This document shows positions 8,006 to 16,218 of a stretch of DNA of 52,142 bases, in pieces. The notes under the pieces are model-generated. The model was not told the DNA's origin, ran no database searches, and saw only the letters and a program-made list of their open reading frames with translations. The translations under genes and the position numbers were made by a program. Location of the stretch: contig CALECT010000028.1 of NCBI GenBank assembly GCA_937949725.1, forward strand, positions 1 through 52,142, read 5' to 3'. How positions within the stretch are numbered: position 1 is the first letter of the stretch; each line of letters starts with the position of its first letter. Source of the stretch: an uncultured Pseudanabaenaceae cyanobacterium. GTDB taxonomy: Bacteria; Cyanobacteriota; Cyanobacteriia; PCC-9006; JAAUQQ01.

Positions 8006-9694
8006 TTATGACGTCTCACCTGCATAGGCAATTAAGTGAATTAATCGCTGCTTTAACGTATCTAATCCGAGGCCATCCTGGGCTGAAACGAAGATGGCTT
8101 GGGGAAATTCCTCTTGGGCTTCCTGGAGGCGATCGTTGCTAACACTATCGATTTTATTGAGCGCTAGGACGATTGGGCCAGGGGTAACGGGCATCTCTGC
8201 CAGAATGCCCATGACCGATCGCACTTGACGCAGCCAAGCGGGGTGAGAGAGGTCTACTAAATGGAGCAGGGCATCGGCTTCCGTCACTTCCTCCAGGGTT
8301 GCACGGAAGGCATCTACCAGGGAGGGGGGCAACTCATGGATAAATCCCACAGTATCCGTCAGCAGGATCTGCTGGGTGTCCTCCGTATCTTTGTCCTTAA
8401 GGAATAGTTTTCGGGTGGTTGGGTCCAAGGTCGCGAATAATTGGTCGGCAGCGTAAACTTCCGCCTCGGTTAAAACGTTGAGTAAGGTCGATTTTCCAGC
8501 GTTGGTGTAGCCGACAAGAGCCACGGTGGGAATGTCCTTGCGCTGGCGGCGCTCCCGTAGGCGAGCCCGGTGGGCCTGGAGCTGGTTGACTCCTTTTTGC
8601 AAACGGGACATTCGCTTCGAAATGGCGCGGCGTTCGGTTTCCAACTTGGTTTCACCAGGGCCTCGGGTACCGATACCGCCGCCTTGGCGAGACATTGCTT
8701 GGCCGCGCCCCGTCAAACGAGGTAGCTGATATTCCAATTGGGCCAGCTCTACTTGGAGTTTTCCGGCTCCGGTACGAGCACGTTGGGCAAATATATCGAG
8801 GATGACTTCCGTGCGGTCCACGACTCGCACACCGATCTCTCGCTCCAGGTTACGGACCTGTACGGGCAGGAGGTCGCGATTAAAGACCACAACACTGGCA
8901 CCAACGCTTTGGGCGGCGAGGGCGATTTCCTCGATCTTGCCTTCACCAATCACCGTTTGAGGATGGGGGCGCGATCGCTTCTGCTGAATAATCTTGAGCA
9001 CATCCCCCCCGGCAGATTCCACTAGCCGCTGAATTTCAGCCAGTTGGTCTGCATATTCCTGGGCTGTGAACTTCTCCGTAAAGAGACCAACGATCAATAC
9101 GCGATCGTGACCCGGCTCCACAGCCTGGCTATCGCTTTGACGACGGAACTCGGCTTCTAGCCCCTCTACTAGATCGAGAAAATCCTGTTCGCCCAAATCA
9201 TTAATGGCGATTGCAGGGGAAACATCCCACAGCGCCTCGGGGTGAGGAATCAAATGGGCCAGATAGGAGGTTTTGACATATCCCGTTGAACCACCACCAC
9301 GCTTGGTAAAGCCTTCGCCGGTCAACTCCAGCGTCACCAGGGCATCGAGACGCTGGAGCGCCATGGCCGTCAGCTGAGATTCTTTGGGCGGTCCTCCCTT
9401 CATCTCTGTTGTAATACAGCGAATGCCTGAAAGGCGTTCCGCACCGTAGCGAGGCAGTTCTAGGATGGGAATTTGGGTTTGCCGCACGCTGCCCACCCCT
9501 ACGCGGATCACATGGCCGCGCCGATTAAAGTAAGCGGACACGGGTTGCTTCAGCTCAGTACTAACCGCGGCAAGGCGCTGTGCAAATTCCGGTGTTGTTA
9601 CTCGATCGCCAGGCAAGCGCTCCTGATACAGCCTGCGTAGCTGCTTGAGCTGACTGGGCTTGAGGCCCTTAAGATTTCCGTAGATGGTCTCGAT
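8006..9694 (-). CDS. hflX: ribosome-associated GTPase HflX
   Basis: HflX is a GTPase that binds the 50S subunit and splits or rescues stalled ribosomes. All domains are present: the N-terminal subdomain with the glycine-rich loop RLTGRGQAMSRQGGGIGTRG and GPGETKLE, a helical linker, and the G domain with G1 GYTNAGKSTLLN, G3 DTVGFIHELPP and G4 NKID. A long N-terminal extension (~190 residues) before the standard core is typical of cyanobacterial HflX. The extension continues upstream of the first usable start (TTG at 9616) as ETIYGNLKGLKPSQLKQLRR, to an in-frame stop just before 9700. No ATG/GTG/TTG exists there; an ATC at 9692-9694, ten bases after CAGGA, sits where the family's Met is expected. 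I place the 5' end at that ATC; 9616 is the alternative. Confidence 0.9.
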   Translation of the reverse strand: METIYGNLKGLKPSQLKQLRRLYQERLPGDRVTTPEFAQRLAAVSTELKQPVSAYFNRRGHVIRVGVGSVRQTQIPILELPRYGAERLSGIRCITTEMKGGPPKESQLTAMALQRLDALVTLELTGEGFTKRGGGSTGYVKTSYLAHLIPHPEALWDVSPAIAINDLGEQDFLDLVEGLEAEFRRQSDSQAVEPGHDRVLIVGLFTEKFTAQEYADQLAEIQRLVESAGGDVLKIIQQKRSRPHPQTVIGEGKIEEIALAAQSVGASVVVFNRDLLPVQVRNLEREIGVRVVDRTEVILDIFAQRARTGAGKLQVELAQLEYQLPRLTGRGQAMSRQGGGIGTRGPGETKLETERRAISKRMSRLQKGVNQLQAHRARLRERRQRKDIPTVALVGYTNAGKSTLLNVLTEAEVYAADQLFATLDPTTRKLFLKDKDTEDTQQILLTDTVGFIHELPPSLVDAFRATLEEVTEADALLHLVDLSHPAWLRQVRSVMGILAEMPVTPGPIVLALNKIDSVSNDRLQEAQEEFPQAIFVSAQDGLGLDTLKQRLIHLIAYAGETS

Positions 9695-9734
9695 AGTGCG
9701 TTAATCCTGCTGGAAGCTTTCTATCTATATTGTG

Positions 9735-10283
9735 TCAGGCGAGCTGCTTGATGTAGATGCGATCGCAACGCTCTGTTTCAATAAGCGAATTTGGGTCACA
9801 ACTATTACAGCCTTTGCTTGCTAGAGGCGCTGTGCCATTCGCTTCAAGATCACTGGCCTGGGGCAAGCGATAGCCCATGGATTCGTAAAACTCACTGGCT
9901 CCTGTCAGGGCTGTGGCCGTTTCTAGCCAAATTTGCTCAAACCCCCGCGCCACAATTTCCCCTTCCAATTGTTCAAGCAAGTAACGGCCCAAACCCTGTC
10001 GCCGAGCGGAAGGCTTGAGATACATCTTGCGTAGCTCTACGGCATTACGACCGCGCTCAATGGGGTGAAAGGCAGCAGTCGCGACAACTTGGCCGCTTTG
10101 TTCTACCACCCAAAACAGCCCCTGGCTGTAATGGGTATCCACCTCCAAGGCATCCACATCGGCACCCTCAGGTTCCCAACCCAGGCCAAACTCCTGGAGG
10201 GCATCGCCAATGACTTGGGCAGCAGCGGCGCGATCGCCGGGCTGCCAGTCGCGAATCGTGAAATCTCGATAGGTGCGATTCAT
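9735..10283 (-). CDS. GNAT-family N-acetyltransferase
   Basis: The 182-aa product (ATG at 10283, MNRTYRDFTIRDWQPGD) has the acetyl-CoA-binding motif A segment AVELRKMYLKPSARRQGLGRYLLEQLEGE, with the pyrophosphate loop RRQGLG, and the motif B segment WLETATALTGASEFYESMGYR. The acceptor substrate cannot be deduced. The tail after YRLP (about 35 residues, with Cys pairs) is longer than in minimal GNATs. It lies between hflX and miaE on the same strand with short spacers (40-50 bp), so cotranscription with miaE is plausible. A start at 10325 is also open but adds residues atypical for the family. Confidence 0.85.
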   Translation of the reverse strand: MNRTYRDFTIRDWQPGDRAAAAQVIGDALQEFGLGWEPEGADVDALEVDTHYSQGLFWVVEQSGQVVATAAFHPIERGRNAVELRKMYLKPSARRQGLGRYLLEQLEGEIVARGFEQIWLETATALTGASEFYESMGYRLPQASDLEANGTAPLASKGCNSCDPNSLIETERCDRIYIKQLA

Positions 10284-10334
10284 AGGGGCTAGGGTTTGTT
10301 GCGGCGGATTCGCGTAATGGAGCAACGCAGTGGA

Positions 10335-10934
10335 TTAACTATGGACGCGGGGAGCAAAGTGCAGCGTTGCCAGCAACTCGCTTTCCGCCACGGCCAATTC
10401 TGCTAAACGCTGATCAACAACTTCGCGGGGATAATCTTGAACAGCTAACAACCAGTAAGCCCCGTAGTGACGCGCCTCGGATGCCATCAATGCCCGGTAG
10501 AACTTACTTAAGTCTGGATCACCACAATGCTCTGCCAGGAGTCCCAACCGCTCATGGCTGCGGGCTTCGATCAAAGCCGCAACCAACATGGCGTCTAACT
10601 TCCGCTCTGGCTCCTGGCGGCGAATCAGGGACTTCAAGCCAGCCCCATAGGGTGCGGGCTGGAGCGGGCGGAGTTTGACACCACGGTTTTCCAGGATTTG
10701 GTTGACCTGCTCAAAATGTTCCAGCTCTTCCTGGGCGATCGCAGTCAATGCTTTGAGCAGCGGTGCATCTGCGGGATAGCGAAACATCATATTCAACGCT
10801 ACCCCAGCTGCCTTGCGCTCGCAGTGGGAATGATCCAGCAGCACTTCATCCAGATTATTGATGGCTTGCTCAACCCAAGCCGCCTGGGTCGGAGATTGTA
10901 AAAAACGAATCTTGGACTGGGCAACGGCAGGCAT
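10335..10934 (-). CDS. miaE: tRNA-(ms2io6A37) hydroxylase MiaE
   Basis: MiaE is a non-haem diiron monooxygenase that hydroxylates the isopentenyl group of 2-methylthio-N6-isopentenyladenosine at position 37 of tRNAs reading U-starting codons. The 199-aa length fits. The four-helix-bundle iron ligands are visible as two carboxylate/His sets: DEVLLDHSHCERKAAG, AIAQEELEHFEQVNQILE, LVAALIEARSHERLGLL and ALMASEARHYGAYWLLA. The ATG at 10934 is natural. It lies between a GNAT gene and aroQ; no miaA or miaB is in the window. Confidence 0.93.
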   Translation of the reverse strand: MPAVAQSKIRFLQSPTQAAWVEQAINNLDEVLLDHSHCERKAAGVALNMMFRYPADAPLLKALTAIAQEELEHFEQVNQILENRGVKLRPLQPAPYGAGLKSLIRRQEPERKLDAMLVAALIEARSHERLGLLAEHCGDPDLSKFYRALMASEARHYGAYWLLAVQDYPREVVDQRLAELAVAESELLATLHFAPRVHS

Positions 10935-11009
10935 AACGTTGGGGCTTCAGCAAAATACTGCTCTCATCATAGGTCCTGTCTCCGGACCTAGCCCAGCCAT
11001 TCATGGCTC

Positions 11010-11453
11010 CTAGTGATTGTCGCGACCCAAATGGTGAACCAACGCCCTTAGCCCCAGACGATAGCTTTCACTACCAAAGCCACTAATTTGTCCCAGAGCA
11101 ATGGGAGCAATGTAAGAGTGATGCCGAAAAGCCTCGCGCTTATAGAGATTACTCAAATGCACCTCGACAACGGGTAAACCCACACCTGCCAAGCCATCTC
11201 TCAAGGCAAGGCTGGTGTGGGTATAGGCACCGGCATTAATTACGATGCCCTGATATTGACCAGGAGCAGCGTGAATTGCATCCAGCAAATAACCTTCATG
11301 GTTGGACTGAAAACAATCAGCCTGGCAACCCAGAAATTCGGCTTCCTTTTTAACCATGGCGTCTATCTCTGCCAAAGTCGTGGAACCGTAAATTTCAGGT
11401 TCGCGAAGCCCCAACAAATTCAAGTTGGGACCATGGAGAACAAGGATATTCAA
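11010..11453 (-). CDS. aroQ: type II 3-dehydroquinate dehydratase
   Basis: AroQ catalyses the third step of the shikimate pathway, 3-dehydroquinate to 3-dehydroshikimate, as a cytosolic dodecamer. The 147 aa match the family. Seen are [17 protein letters not shown] (catalytic Arg and Tyr), [22 protein letters not shown] and [15 protein letters not shown], all type II signatures. The start appears to be TTG at 11453, since no ATG lies nearby in frame and the sequence [10 protein letters not shown] aligns with the normal family N-terminus. A 44-aa conserved-looking gene ends 15 bp upstream on the same strand, so the two probably share a transcript. Confidence 0.95.
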   Translation of the reverse strand: MNILVLHGPNLNLLGLREPEIYGSTTLAEIDAMVKKEAEFLGCQADCFQSNHEGYLLDAIHAAPGQYQGIVINAGAYTHTSLALRDGLAGVGLPVVEVHLSNLYKREAFRHHSYIAPIALGQISGFGSESYRLGLRALVHHLGRDNH

Positions 11454-11468
11454 TGAAGACGCCTGAAT

Positions 11469-11603
11469 TTAACGGTAGGGACGATCTTCAACAGGAATGG
11501 GAATCAGCTCGCCTTCTGGTGCTGCATCGGGGCCGACTAATATCTCGACCGCGCGCTTAGCCCAAGCTTTGAGCTTTTCCAGAAGTTGATCGATGAAGTC
11601 CAT
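11469..11603 (-). CDS. 44-aa microprotein upstream of aroQ
   Basis: This short frame starts at an ATG (11603) with CGGAG about ten bases upstream and ends TAA 15 bp before aroQ. The product begins MDFIDQLLEKLKAWAKRAVE, a clear amphipathic helix, continues with an acidic/proline linker and ends IPIPVEDRPYR. The pattern of an amphipathic N-terminal helix plus a short proline-rich tail is what I recall from small conserved cyanobacterial proteins, but I cannot search for it and name no function. A possible role is peripheral membrane binding by the helix. Confidence 0.65.
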   Translation of the reverse strand: MDFIDQLLEKLKAWAKRAVEILVGPDAAPEGELIPIPVEDRPYR

Positions 11604-11869
11604 AAACCGGAAACTCCGTACATTACATTCTCGACAGGACGAGAAGCAGACGTGGGTTAAGTAGTCTTAACCTCGATAACCGGATCATAGCGAATCTACC
11701 CCTAAAATTACAAGGTGAATCTACGGCAAGCCCTCGATCAAGAACGCAATGCCTGACTGGGATTACGGTTTAGCCTGTTTCTCGAAAATTGGGAGCCTAG
11801 AAAATCCAGAAAAAAGCTATGACATGTTTAGAAGTTGTGCTATCGTCAATAGCCGTGGACGAATGACGC

Positions 11870-11951
11870 GGGTCGATGCCCGAGTGGTTAATGGGGGTGG
11901 ACTGTAAATCCACTGGCTCTGCCTACGTTGGTTCAAATCCAACTCGGCCCA
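11870..11951 (+). tRNA. trnY: tRNA-Tyr (GUA)
   Basis: The acceptor arms GGGTCGA and TCGGCCC pair (one G-U). The anticodon arm is GGACTGTAAATCC with GTA. A class II long variable arm follows, and the T arm is GTTGG-TTCAAAT-CCAAC. The 82-nt length fits tRNA-Tyr. No CCA is encoded. Confidence 0.97.
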
Positions 11952-12042
11952 TCATTCGTTTCCCCGGTTTTGTTGAGGGAAGTTTCCATTGAGGGGGCTT
12001 TAACAATCAATGAACCGGGGATTCTGTTCCCGGTTTTAGTAC

Positions 12043-12114
12043 GCCCATGTAGCTCAGCGGTAGAGCACACCCTTGGTAAGGGTGAGGTCATGAGTTCAAT
12101 TCTCATCATGGGCT
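12043..12114 (+). tRNA. trnT: tRNA-Thr (GGU)
   Basis: It has the acceptor GCCCATG/CATGGGC, the D arm GCTCAGCGGTAGAGC, the anticodon arm CACCC-TTGGTAA-GGGTG with GGT, and the T arm ATGAG-TTCAATT-CTCAT. It is 72 nt long with no encoded CCA, lies 91 bp after tRNA-Tyr on the same strand, and is followed at once by a strong terminator, suggesting a two-tRNA transcript. Confidence 0.97.
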
Positions 12115-12127
12115 TAGGTATATTTTG

Positions 12128-12162
12128 AAAAGCCCTGCTGCAAATATTGCAGCAGGGCTTTT
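12128..12162 (+). terminator. terminator after tRNA-Tyr/tRNA-Thr
   Basis: A 16-bp perfect stem (AAAAGCCCTGCTGCAA with its complement) has only three loop bases and ends in TTTTG. It lies 14 bp after tRNA-Thr. Confidence 0.92.
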
Positions 12163-12234
12163 GTTTAGTACTCAAACCTTCCTAAGCTCTTAGATTGGCA
12201 ACAGTAGAGCCCTTGCACTTATAAAAATGCACTT

Positions 12235-12277
12235 AAAAAAGAGGAGAGCGACGAACCTTGTCGCTCTCCTCTTTTTT
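12235..12277. terminator. bidirectional terminator next to tRNA-Arg
   Basis: A6-GAGGAGAGCGAC, a 7-base loop GAACCTT, and GTCGCTCTCCTC-T6 form a perfect stem. It starts nine bases past the 3' end of the minus-strand tRNA-Arg and most likely terminates it. Confidence 0.92.
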
Positions 12278-12285
12278 ATCATTAA

Positions 12286-12358
12286 CGCCCCAGGTTGGAC
12301 TTGAACCAACGACCGACTGCTTAGAAGGCAGTTGCTCTATCCACTGAGCTACTGGAGC
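12286..12358 (-). tRNA. trnR: tRNA-Arg (UCU)
   Basis: On the minus strand the acceptor GCTCCAG pairs with CTGGGGC (one G-U), discriminator G. The anticodon arm ACTGC-CTTCTAA-GCAGT has TCT. The T arm is GTTGG-TTCAAGT-CCAAC. The length is 73 nt without CCA. Confidence 0.96.
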
Positions 12359-12553
12359 CTCTGCAAAACCAGGTCTAAAACCCCAGCTTTGCTCATTCGC
12401 TATGGTAGCAAACTCTTGGGGATGCATTGAGAGCTCTATGGCGGTCTGGATCGCTAGAATAAAGCCTCCTCTGTCGCAAATTCGCGTGTTACCGTAGCAA
12501 AGGCAAGCGCTTGTCATTCATCTCGTTTAGGTCGCTGGGCGATCGCGGTTTCC

Positions 12554-13819
12554 ATGGCTTCAACAAAACTCTCCGCTGAAGACAAAAAGGCGATCGTAAA
12601 GCTATACCAAGAGGTTGGCCAGACAGCAGCAACGGTGGCTGAACAGTACGGCGTCAGTGTGAGTACAATCAGCCGTCTATTAAAGAGTGAACTGCCTGCG
12701 GATACCTATGAGGCCCTCGTACGCCAGAAGCGAGGCGGTGGGGAAACAAAGAGCAAGAAGCGGACGAGTCGAAAGAAGCCTGTCAGTAAGTTAAAGAAGG
12801 AAGCAGCTAAACCAGAAGTCGTTGAAACAGCAGTGGTGGATGAACCTGCTGAAGTAGAAGTGGAAATAAAGGCTTCCGAAGAGCCAACCAGTGAGGAAGA
12901 AAAAGCCCCCACTCGAACCCGTCGCCGTCGCACACGTAGCTCTTCGGAGAAGAAGAAGCGTCCTGTCTCTCGCCGAAAGTCCAAGGAACCGGAAGAGGAC
13001 GTTGTTGCCAAAGAAGAGGTAACAGCGGAAGAACCAGCACCCGAGGTGCTTGAGGTAGAAGCAACGGTAGAAGTAGAAGACAATTCCCGCAGTCGCAAAA
13101 AGCCCGTTCGACGAACTCGCCCAAGACTGAAGAAGACAGCAGAGATTGAAGAAGCGAGCGCAGAAGAAAGCAATGTCGAAACTGTTGAGACAGCAGAGGT
13201 TGCTGACGAGGAGCAGGAAAGCAAGCCTCGGCGCCGCACTCGTCGTCGGACTAGAGCCCGAGCTGTCGTGGAGGAAGTGCCTGAAGTTGTTGATGTCGTG
13301 ACCGAGGAGGCTGATCCCTCGGTTGAAGTAGATGAGGCTGGCGATCTAGCCTTGGATGATTTGACTGACACGCTCAGCAGTGGGAGCGGAGATGAGGACT
13401 TTGACGATGCGTTTGATGACGACGACGATCTAGAAGACGACGATGACGGTAGTGACAACATCACGTCGTTGCGTCGCCGGAGTTCCGGGGCTGATGTGGT
13501 CCAAATTCAGCCGTTGTCTGAAGCGAATCTTTCTCGCATGTTGTATCTAGTCATAGATCGGACCGCAGATCTGATTACGATGCCGATGGTGTTTTTTAGT
13601 GATTTGGGAGAGTTACCCGAAGAGGAAGAGCGGAAGAAAACATTGCCAGTGTTTGAGAATCATCGGGTGGCAAGACGATTTTCCCAGCGCAATCAGCGGG
13701 TGATTAAGGTCCCCGATGGAGAGCTGATTTCGAAGACAGCTTCTTGGTTGGAGGCGAAGGGCATTACGCGATGCTTATTGGATGGGCAGGTGTATTCGCT
13801 GGAATCAGCAGACCGTTAA
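12554..13819 (+). CDS. HTH-domain protein with long charged low-complexity middle
   Basis: This 421-aa protein has three parts. Residues ~1-60 form a helix-turn-helix domain (AATVAEQYGVSVSTISRLLK) like those of transposase or recombinase N-termini. Residues ~60-310 are low complexity, alternating Glu/Val-rich acidic blocks with Arg/Lys blocks such as RTRRRRTRSSSEKKKR and RRRTRRRTRARA, then an Asp run near 290-300. Residues ~320-421 are a folded-looking C-terminal domain (LSRMLYLVIDRTADLITMPM ... ASWLEAKGITRCLLDGQVYS). No catalytic motif is seen, so it is not a transposase. A DNA- or RNA-associated structural protein is possible. The start ATG follows a HIP1 site; there is no strong Shine-Dalgarno. 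Function unknown. Confidence 0.85.
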   Translation: MASTKLSAEDKKAIVKLYQEVGQTAATVAEQYGVSVSTISRLLKSELPADTYEALVRQKRGGGETKSKKRTSRKKPVSKLKKEAAKPEVVETAVVDEPAEVEVEIKASEEPTSEEEKAPTRTRRRRTRSSSEKKKRPVSRRKSKEPEEDVVAKEEVTAEEPAPEVLEVEATVEVEDNSRSRKKPVRRTRPRLKKTAEIEEASAEESNVETVETAEVADEEQESKPRRRTRRRTRARAVVEEVPEVVDVVTEEADPSVEVDEAGDLALDDLTDTLSSGSGDEDFDDAFDDDDDLEDDDDGSDNITSLRRRSSGADVVQIQPLSEANLSRMLYLVIDRTADLITMPMVFFSDLGELPEEEERKKTLPVFENHRVARRFSQRNQRVIKVPDGELISKTASWLEAKGITRCLLDGQVYSLESADR

Positions 13820-13841
13820 GGCATCGCTATCGCCATCAAAT

Positions 13842-13888
13842 GTGAACCCCGAGGGTGATTATCATTGCTGACCATCCTCGGGGTTCAC
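13842..13888. terminator. hairpin between convergent genes
   Basis: A 13-bp perfect stem GTGAACCCCGAGG/CCTCGGGGTTCAC has a 21-base loop. It lies between the ends of the HTH-protein gene and the LapA-like gene, where a shared terminator is expected; the T-tract is weak. Confidence 0.65.
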
Positions 13889-13914
13889 TGTTTCTACAAT
13901 TAAATTTGTCTATT

Positions 13915-14130
13915 CTAGCGACGGCGATTCAACCAACTCTGGAAGAGTAGGGCTAGAAGGAGGCCAGCCATGACGCTGAAGGTGAGGATGAGGCCCAGGG
14001 GTAGGTTCAGGAGGGTGAAGCCAAAGAGCTGGATCGGGATGAGCGTGGCATTTTGCTGGGCGAAGAGAGCGATTGCGCCAAGTCCCAGGGCGAAGGTGGC
14101 AAGGGTGAGGGGAGGAGAGAGAGTTCTCAT
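13915..14130 (-). CDS. LapA-domain small membrane protein (DUF1049-like)
   Basis: From the ATG at 14130 (MRTLSPPLTLATFALG) the product is 71 aa with two transmembrane helices (about 7-24 and 37-62) around the segment FAQQNATLIPIQLFGFTLLNLPLG, the pattern of LapA/DUF1049 proteins, and ends in a basic tail NRRR. In Enterobacteria LapA acts in lipopolysaccharide assembly; the role in cyanobacteria is not established. An upstream start at 14190 would add a non-hydrophobic stretch and is less likely. It lies downstream of rsmI on the same strand. Confidence 0.75.
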   Translation of the reverse strand: MRTLSPPLTLATFALGLGAIALFAQQNATLIPIQLFGFTLLNLPLGLILTFSVMAGLLLALLFQSWLNRRR

Positions 14131-14237
14131 GGCGCTGGAAAAAGATGGACGGGGGATCGCGACTGAATAATGGAGCAATGGCATTTCCATCTTAGTCGGT
14201 GTTTCTGTTGGGCTGTTTTTGAGCAGAGCGTGATGGC

Positions 14238-15098
14238 TCAGTCTTCGCTGGGGTTACTGAGGCTGAGGCTGAGTTGGTAGAGGTCTCGCTTGGGCTGGCC
14301 GGTTCGCTGGGCAAGCTCTTTGCTGGCAGCGGAGCGGCTGAGGCCCTGGTTGATCAGCTGCTGAAGCTCATGCTGAAGCTCGTCGGGGGTCCAGGTTTGA
14401 ATCTGGAGCTCTGCCCCGGCAACAAGGACGGTGAATTCCCCCTTGGGAGTCCGTTCGCTGTAATGGGCGATCGCCTCCCCAATGGTGCCCCGCCAAAATT
14501 CCTCGTGGAGCTTAGTCAGTTCGCGGGCCAGGGTAATGGGGCGCTCGGGCTCCAGGGTTTCGGCCAGGTCCGCTAGCATGTCTTTGATGCGGTGGGGGGA
14601 TTCGTAGAAGACCAGAGTGCGAGGCTCAGCTTTGAGGGTGGCGATCGCCGCTTTTCTCGCCTTGGATTTGGCAGGCAAAAAACCTTCAAAGACAAAACGT
14701 TCGGGGGAAAGCCCGGCGGCGCTAAGGGCTGTGGTCACAGCGCTGACACCGGGAATCGGGACAACGCGCAGCCCGGCTTCCCAGCAGCTCCGCACGAGTT
14801 CGTAGCCGGGATCAGAGATGCCGGGGATGCCCGCATCACTGACCAGGGCGATCGCAGCACCGTCTTGGAGTTTGGCAATCAGCTCTGGCCCGCGACGACT
14901 GCGGTTGTGGTCGTGATAGCTCAGTTGGGGCGTTTTGATGTTGTAGGCCTGGAGCAGCTTGCCGGTGTGGCGAGTGTCTTCGGCAGCGATCCAATCCACG
15001 CCCTGGAGCGTTTCCACCGCTCGGTAAGTCATGTCTCCCAGGTTGCCAATGGGAGTTGCAACGATGTAAAGCGTGCCGGGTTGGGGGGCTGAAGCCAT
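14238..15098 (-). CDS. rsmI: 16S rRNA (cytidine1402-2'-O)-methyltransferase
   Basis: RsmI 2'-O-methylates C1402 of 16S rRNA near the decoding centre. The 286-aa protein has the tetrapyrrole-methylase-like fold of the family, with GTLYIVATPIGNLGDMTYRA at the N-terminus, IAAEDTRHTGKLLQAY, the SAM-binding LVSDAGIPGISDPGYELVR, and FYESPHRIKDML plus ELTKLHEEFWRGT. The C-terminal helical domain (LINQGLSRSAASKELAQRTG) is also typical. The ATG at 15098 is natural. Confidence 0.95.
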   Translation of the reverse strand: MASAPQPGTLYIVATPIGNLGDMTYRAVETLQGVDWIAAEDTRHTGKLLQAYNIKTPQLSYHDHNRSRRGPELIAKLQDGAAIALVSDAGIPGISDPGYELVRSCWEAGLRVVPIPGVSAVTTALSAAGLSPERFVFEGFLPAKSKARKAAIATLKAEPRTLVFYESPHRIKDMLADLAETLEPERPITLARELTKLHEEFWRGTIGEAIAHYSERTPKGEFTVLVAGAELQIQTWTPDELQHELQQLINQGLSRSAASKELAQRTGQPKRDLYQLSLSLSNPSED

Positions 15099-15321
15099 GA
15101 AGTTCGAGCAACGGATGGGGCGAGGCGATTCCTTGGTTCAGCACAAAGCAATCGCTTCTATTGTCCCCCATGCGAGGGCTACAGCCCATAAACTCTAGCC
15201 CTAGAAGACCCAGCAACTCGTTAAAAGATCGTGATTCACGTCAAAGATCGCGACTGAACTCCCTATCAGGATCTACAATAGATTACATAACATATTAATC
15301 CTTGACAGAGGGACCATCTTA

Positions 15322-15528
15322 ATGTCCTTTGCCGCCCCGCTTGTACTATCCGTTACACTACTTAGCCTGAGCTGTTTCCTGCTTGTAGGGTTAATTTCGG
15401 TGCCCTGGCCGGTCCTCATACTTGTGCTTCTAGTCGGTCTATTCATGACCCAGCGAGTATTAGGAAACAATTCCAGTGATTTCGACGGCCTGTTGTCAGG
15501 ACGCCAAGAGCGTTCATTTCGAGATTAA
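15322..15528 (+). CDS. small membrane protein (68 aa)
   Basis: The 68-aa product is mostly hydrophobic: one helix at ~3-25 (APLVLSVTLLSLSCFLLVG) and a second at ~28-44 (PWPVLILVLLVGLFMT), then a polar C-terminus. A GAGGG stretch lies 10-14 bases before the ATG, and a TACAAT element near 15274 could be a -10 box. I recognise no family; it may be a two-helix thylakoid or plasma-membrane microprotein. Confidence 0.6.
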   Translation: MSFAAPLVLSVTLLSLSCFLLVGLISVPWPVLILVLLVGLFMTQRVLGNNSSDFDGLLSGRQERSFRD

Positions 15529-15705
15529 AGCGAAGCTAACGCCATAAACAAGCTGTAAATGAGTTGTGGTTCATCCCCAGGGGATTGATGCAACTTCAGT
15601 TCAGAATGGTCTAACTCCATTTCAGTAGTCCCAGGGATAACCATCAACATTGGTTCAATCCTTGGGGCTACTGCGATTTTGGGAGGTCTGGTGCTGGCCT
15701 ACTCA

Positions 15706-16218
15706 CTATAGAGAGCGGCTTCCTGCCCCCTTCGTACCTTCAGGACGTCCACGGCGAGGTTTTCCGGGCTTCCAGGTGCTACGACGCTGGCTCGCCATGG
15801 GCGAAAACCCACTGAAACGTAGGCGATGCCAGAGGCTAGAAACATGCAGTCGAGCTGGGCGCATCTCTAGGGTTAGGACTTCTTCGTCCTGCTCTTCAGC
15901 TGCAATTGTCGTGCTGAGGGGGGGGATGTTGCTAGAAGTTGTGGTGTTACTCCGGCCTGGCAACTGGGGCAAGTTGATATGGGCATGGGGACCGTTCTTG
16001 GGACGAGGCTCCCTTGATAGACGGGGCGGGAACTTGCCCATGCCACGACTGTTCAGATTGTAGTTGGAGCCAGGCGCAGGATTAGGCTCAGGATTAGAAG
16101 CTGGAACCGTTTCTGGGCTGGGCTCTGGGCTGGGAGCGGGATTAGGCTCCAGCATATCGGTGCCAACAGCAGAGGTACTGGAGGAAGTTGGGAAGGGAAC
16201 AGGGGATGAAACGACCAT
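15706..16218 (-). CDS. hypothetical proline-rich protein
   Basis: From the ATG at 16218 (MVVSSPVPFPTSSSTSAVG), preceded by AAGGA with an 8-base gap, the product is ~170 aa. The N-terminal half is low complexity with Pro-Glu-Pro-Asn repeats (EPNPAPSPEPSPETVPASN). The C-terminal half is basic and ends in an Arg/Lys/Gly-rich tail (KPGKPRRGRPEGTK). No domain or membrane segment is recognised. The good ribosome-binding site and a better-conserved-looking segment GMGKFPPRLSREPRPKNGPH favour a real gene. The frame continues upstream to 16347 without supporting features. Confidence 0.6.
   Translation of the reverse strand: MVVSSPVPFPTSSSTSAVGTDMLEPNPAPSPEPSPETVPASNPEPNPAPGSNYNLNSRGMGKFPPRLSREPRPKNGPHAHINLPQLPGRSNTTTSSNIPPLSTTIAAEEQDEEVLTLEMRPARLHVSSLWHRLRFSGFSPMASQRRSTWKPGKPRRGRPEGTKGAGSRSL

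Noticed and set aside
12706..13464. 252-aa Ser-rich minus-strand frame
   Set aside because: It is the antisense shadow of the Glu/Arg-rich middle of the HTH protein; poly-Ser arises from the complement of repeated charged codons.
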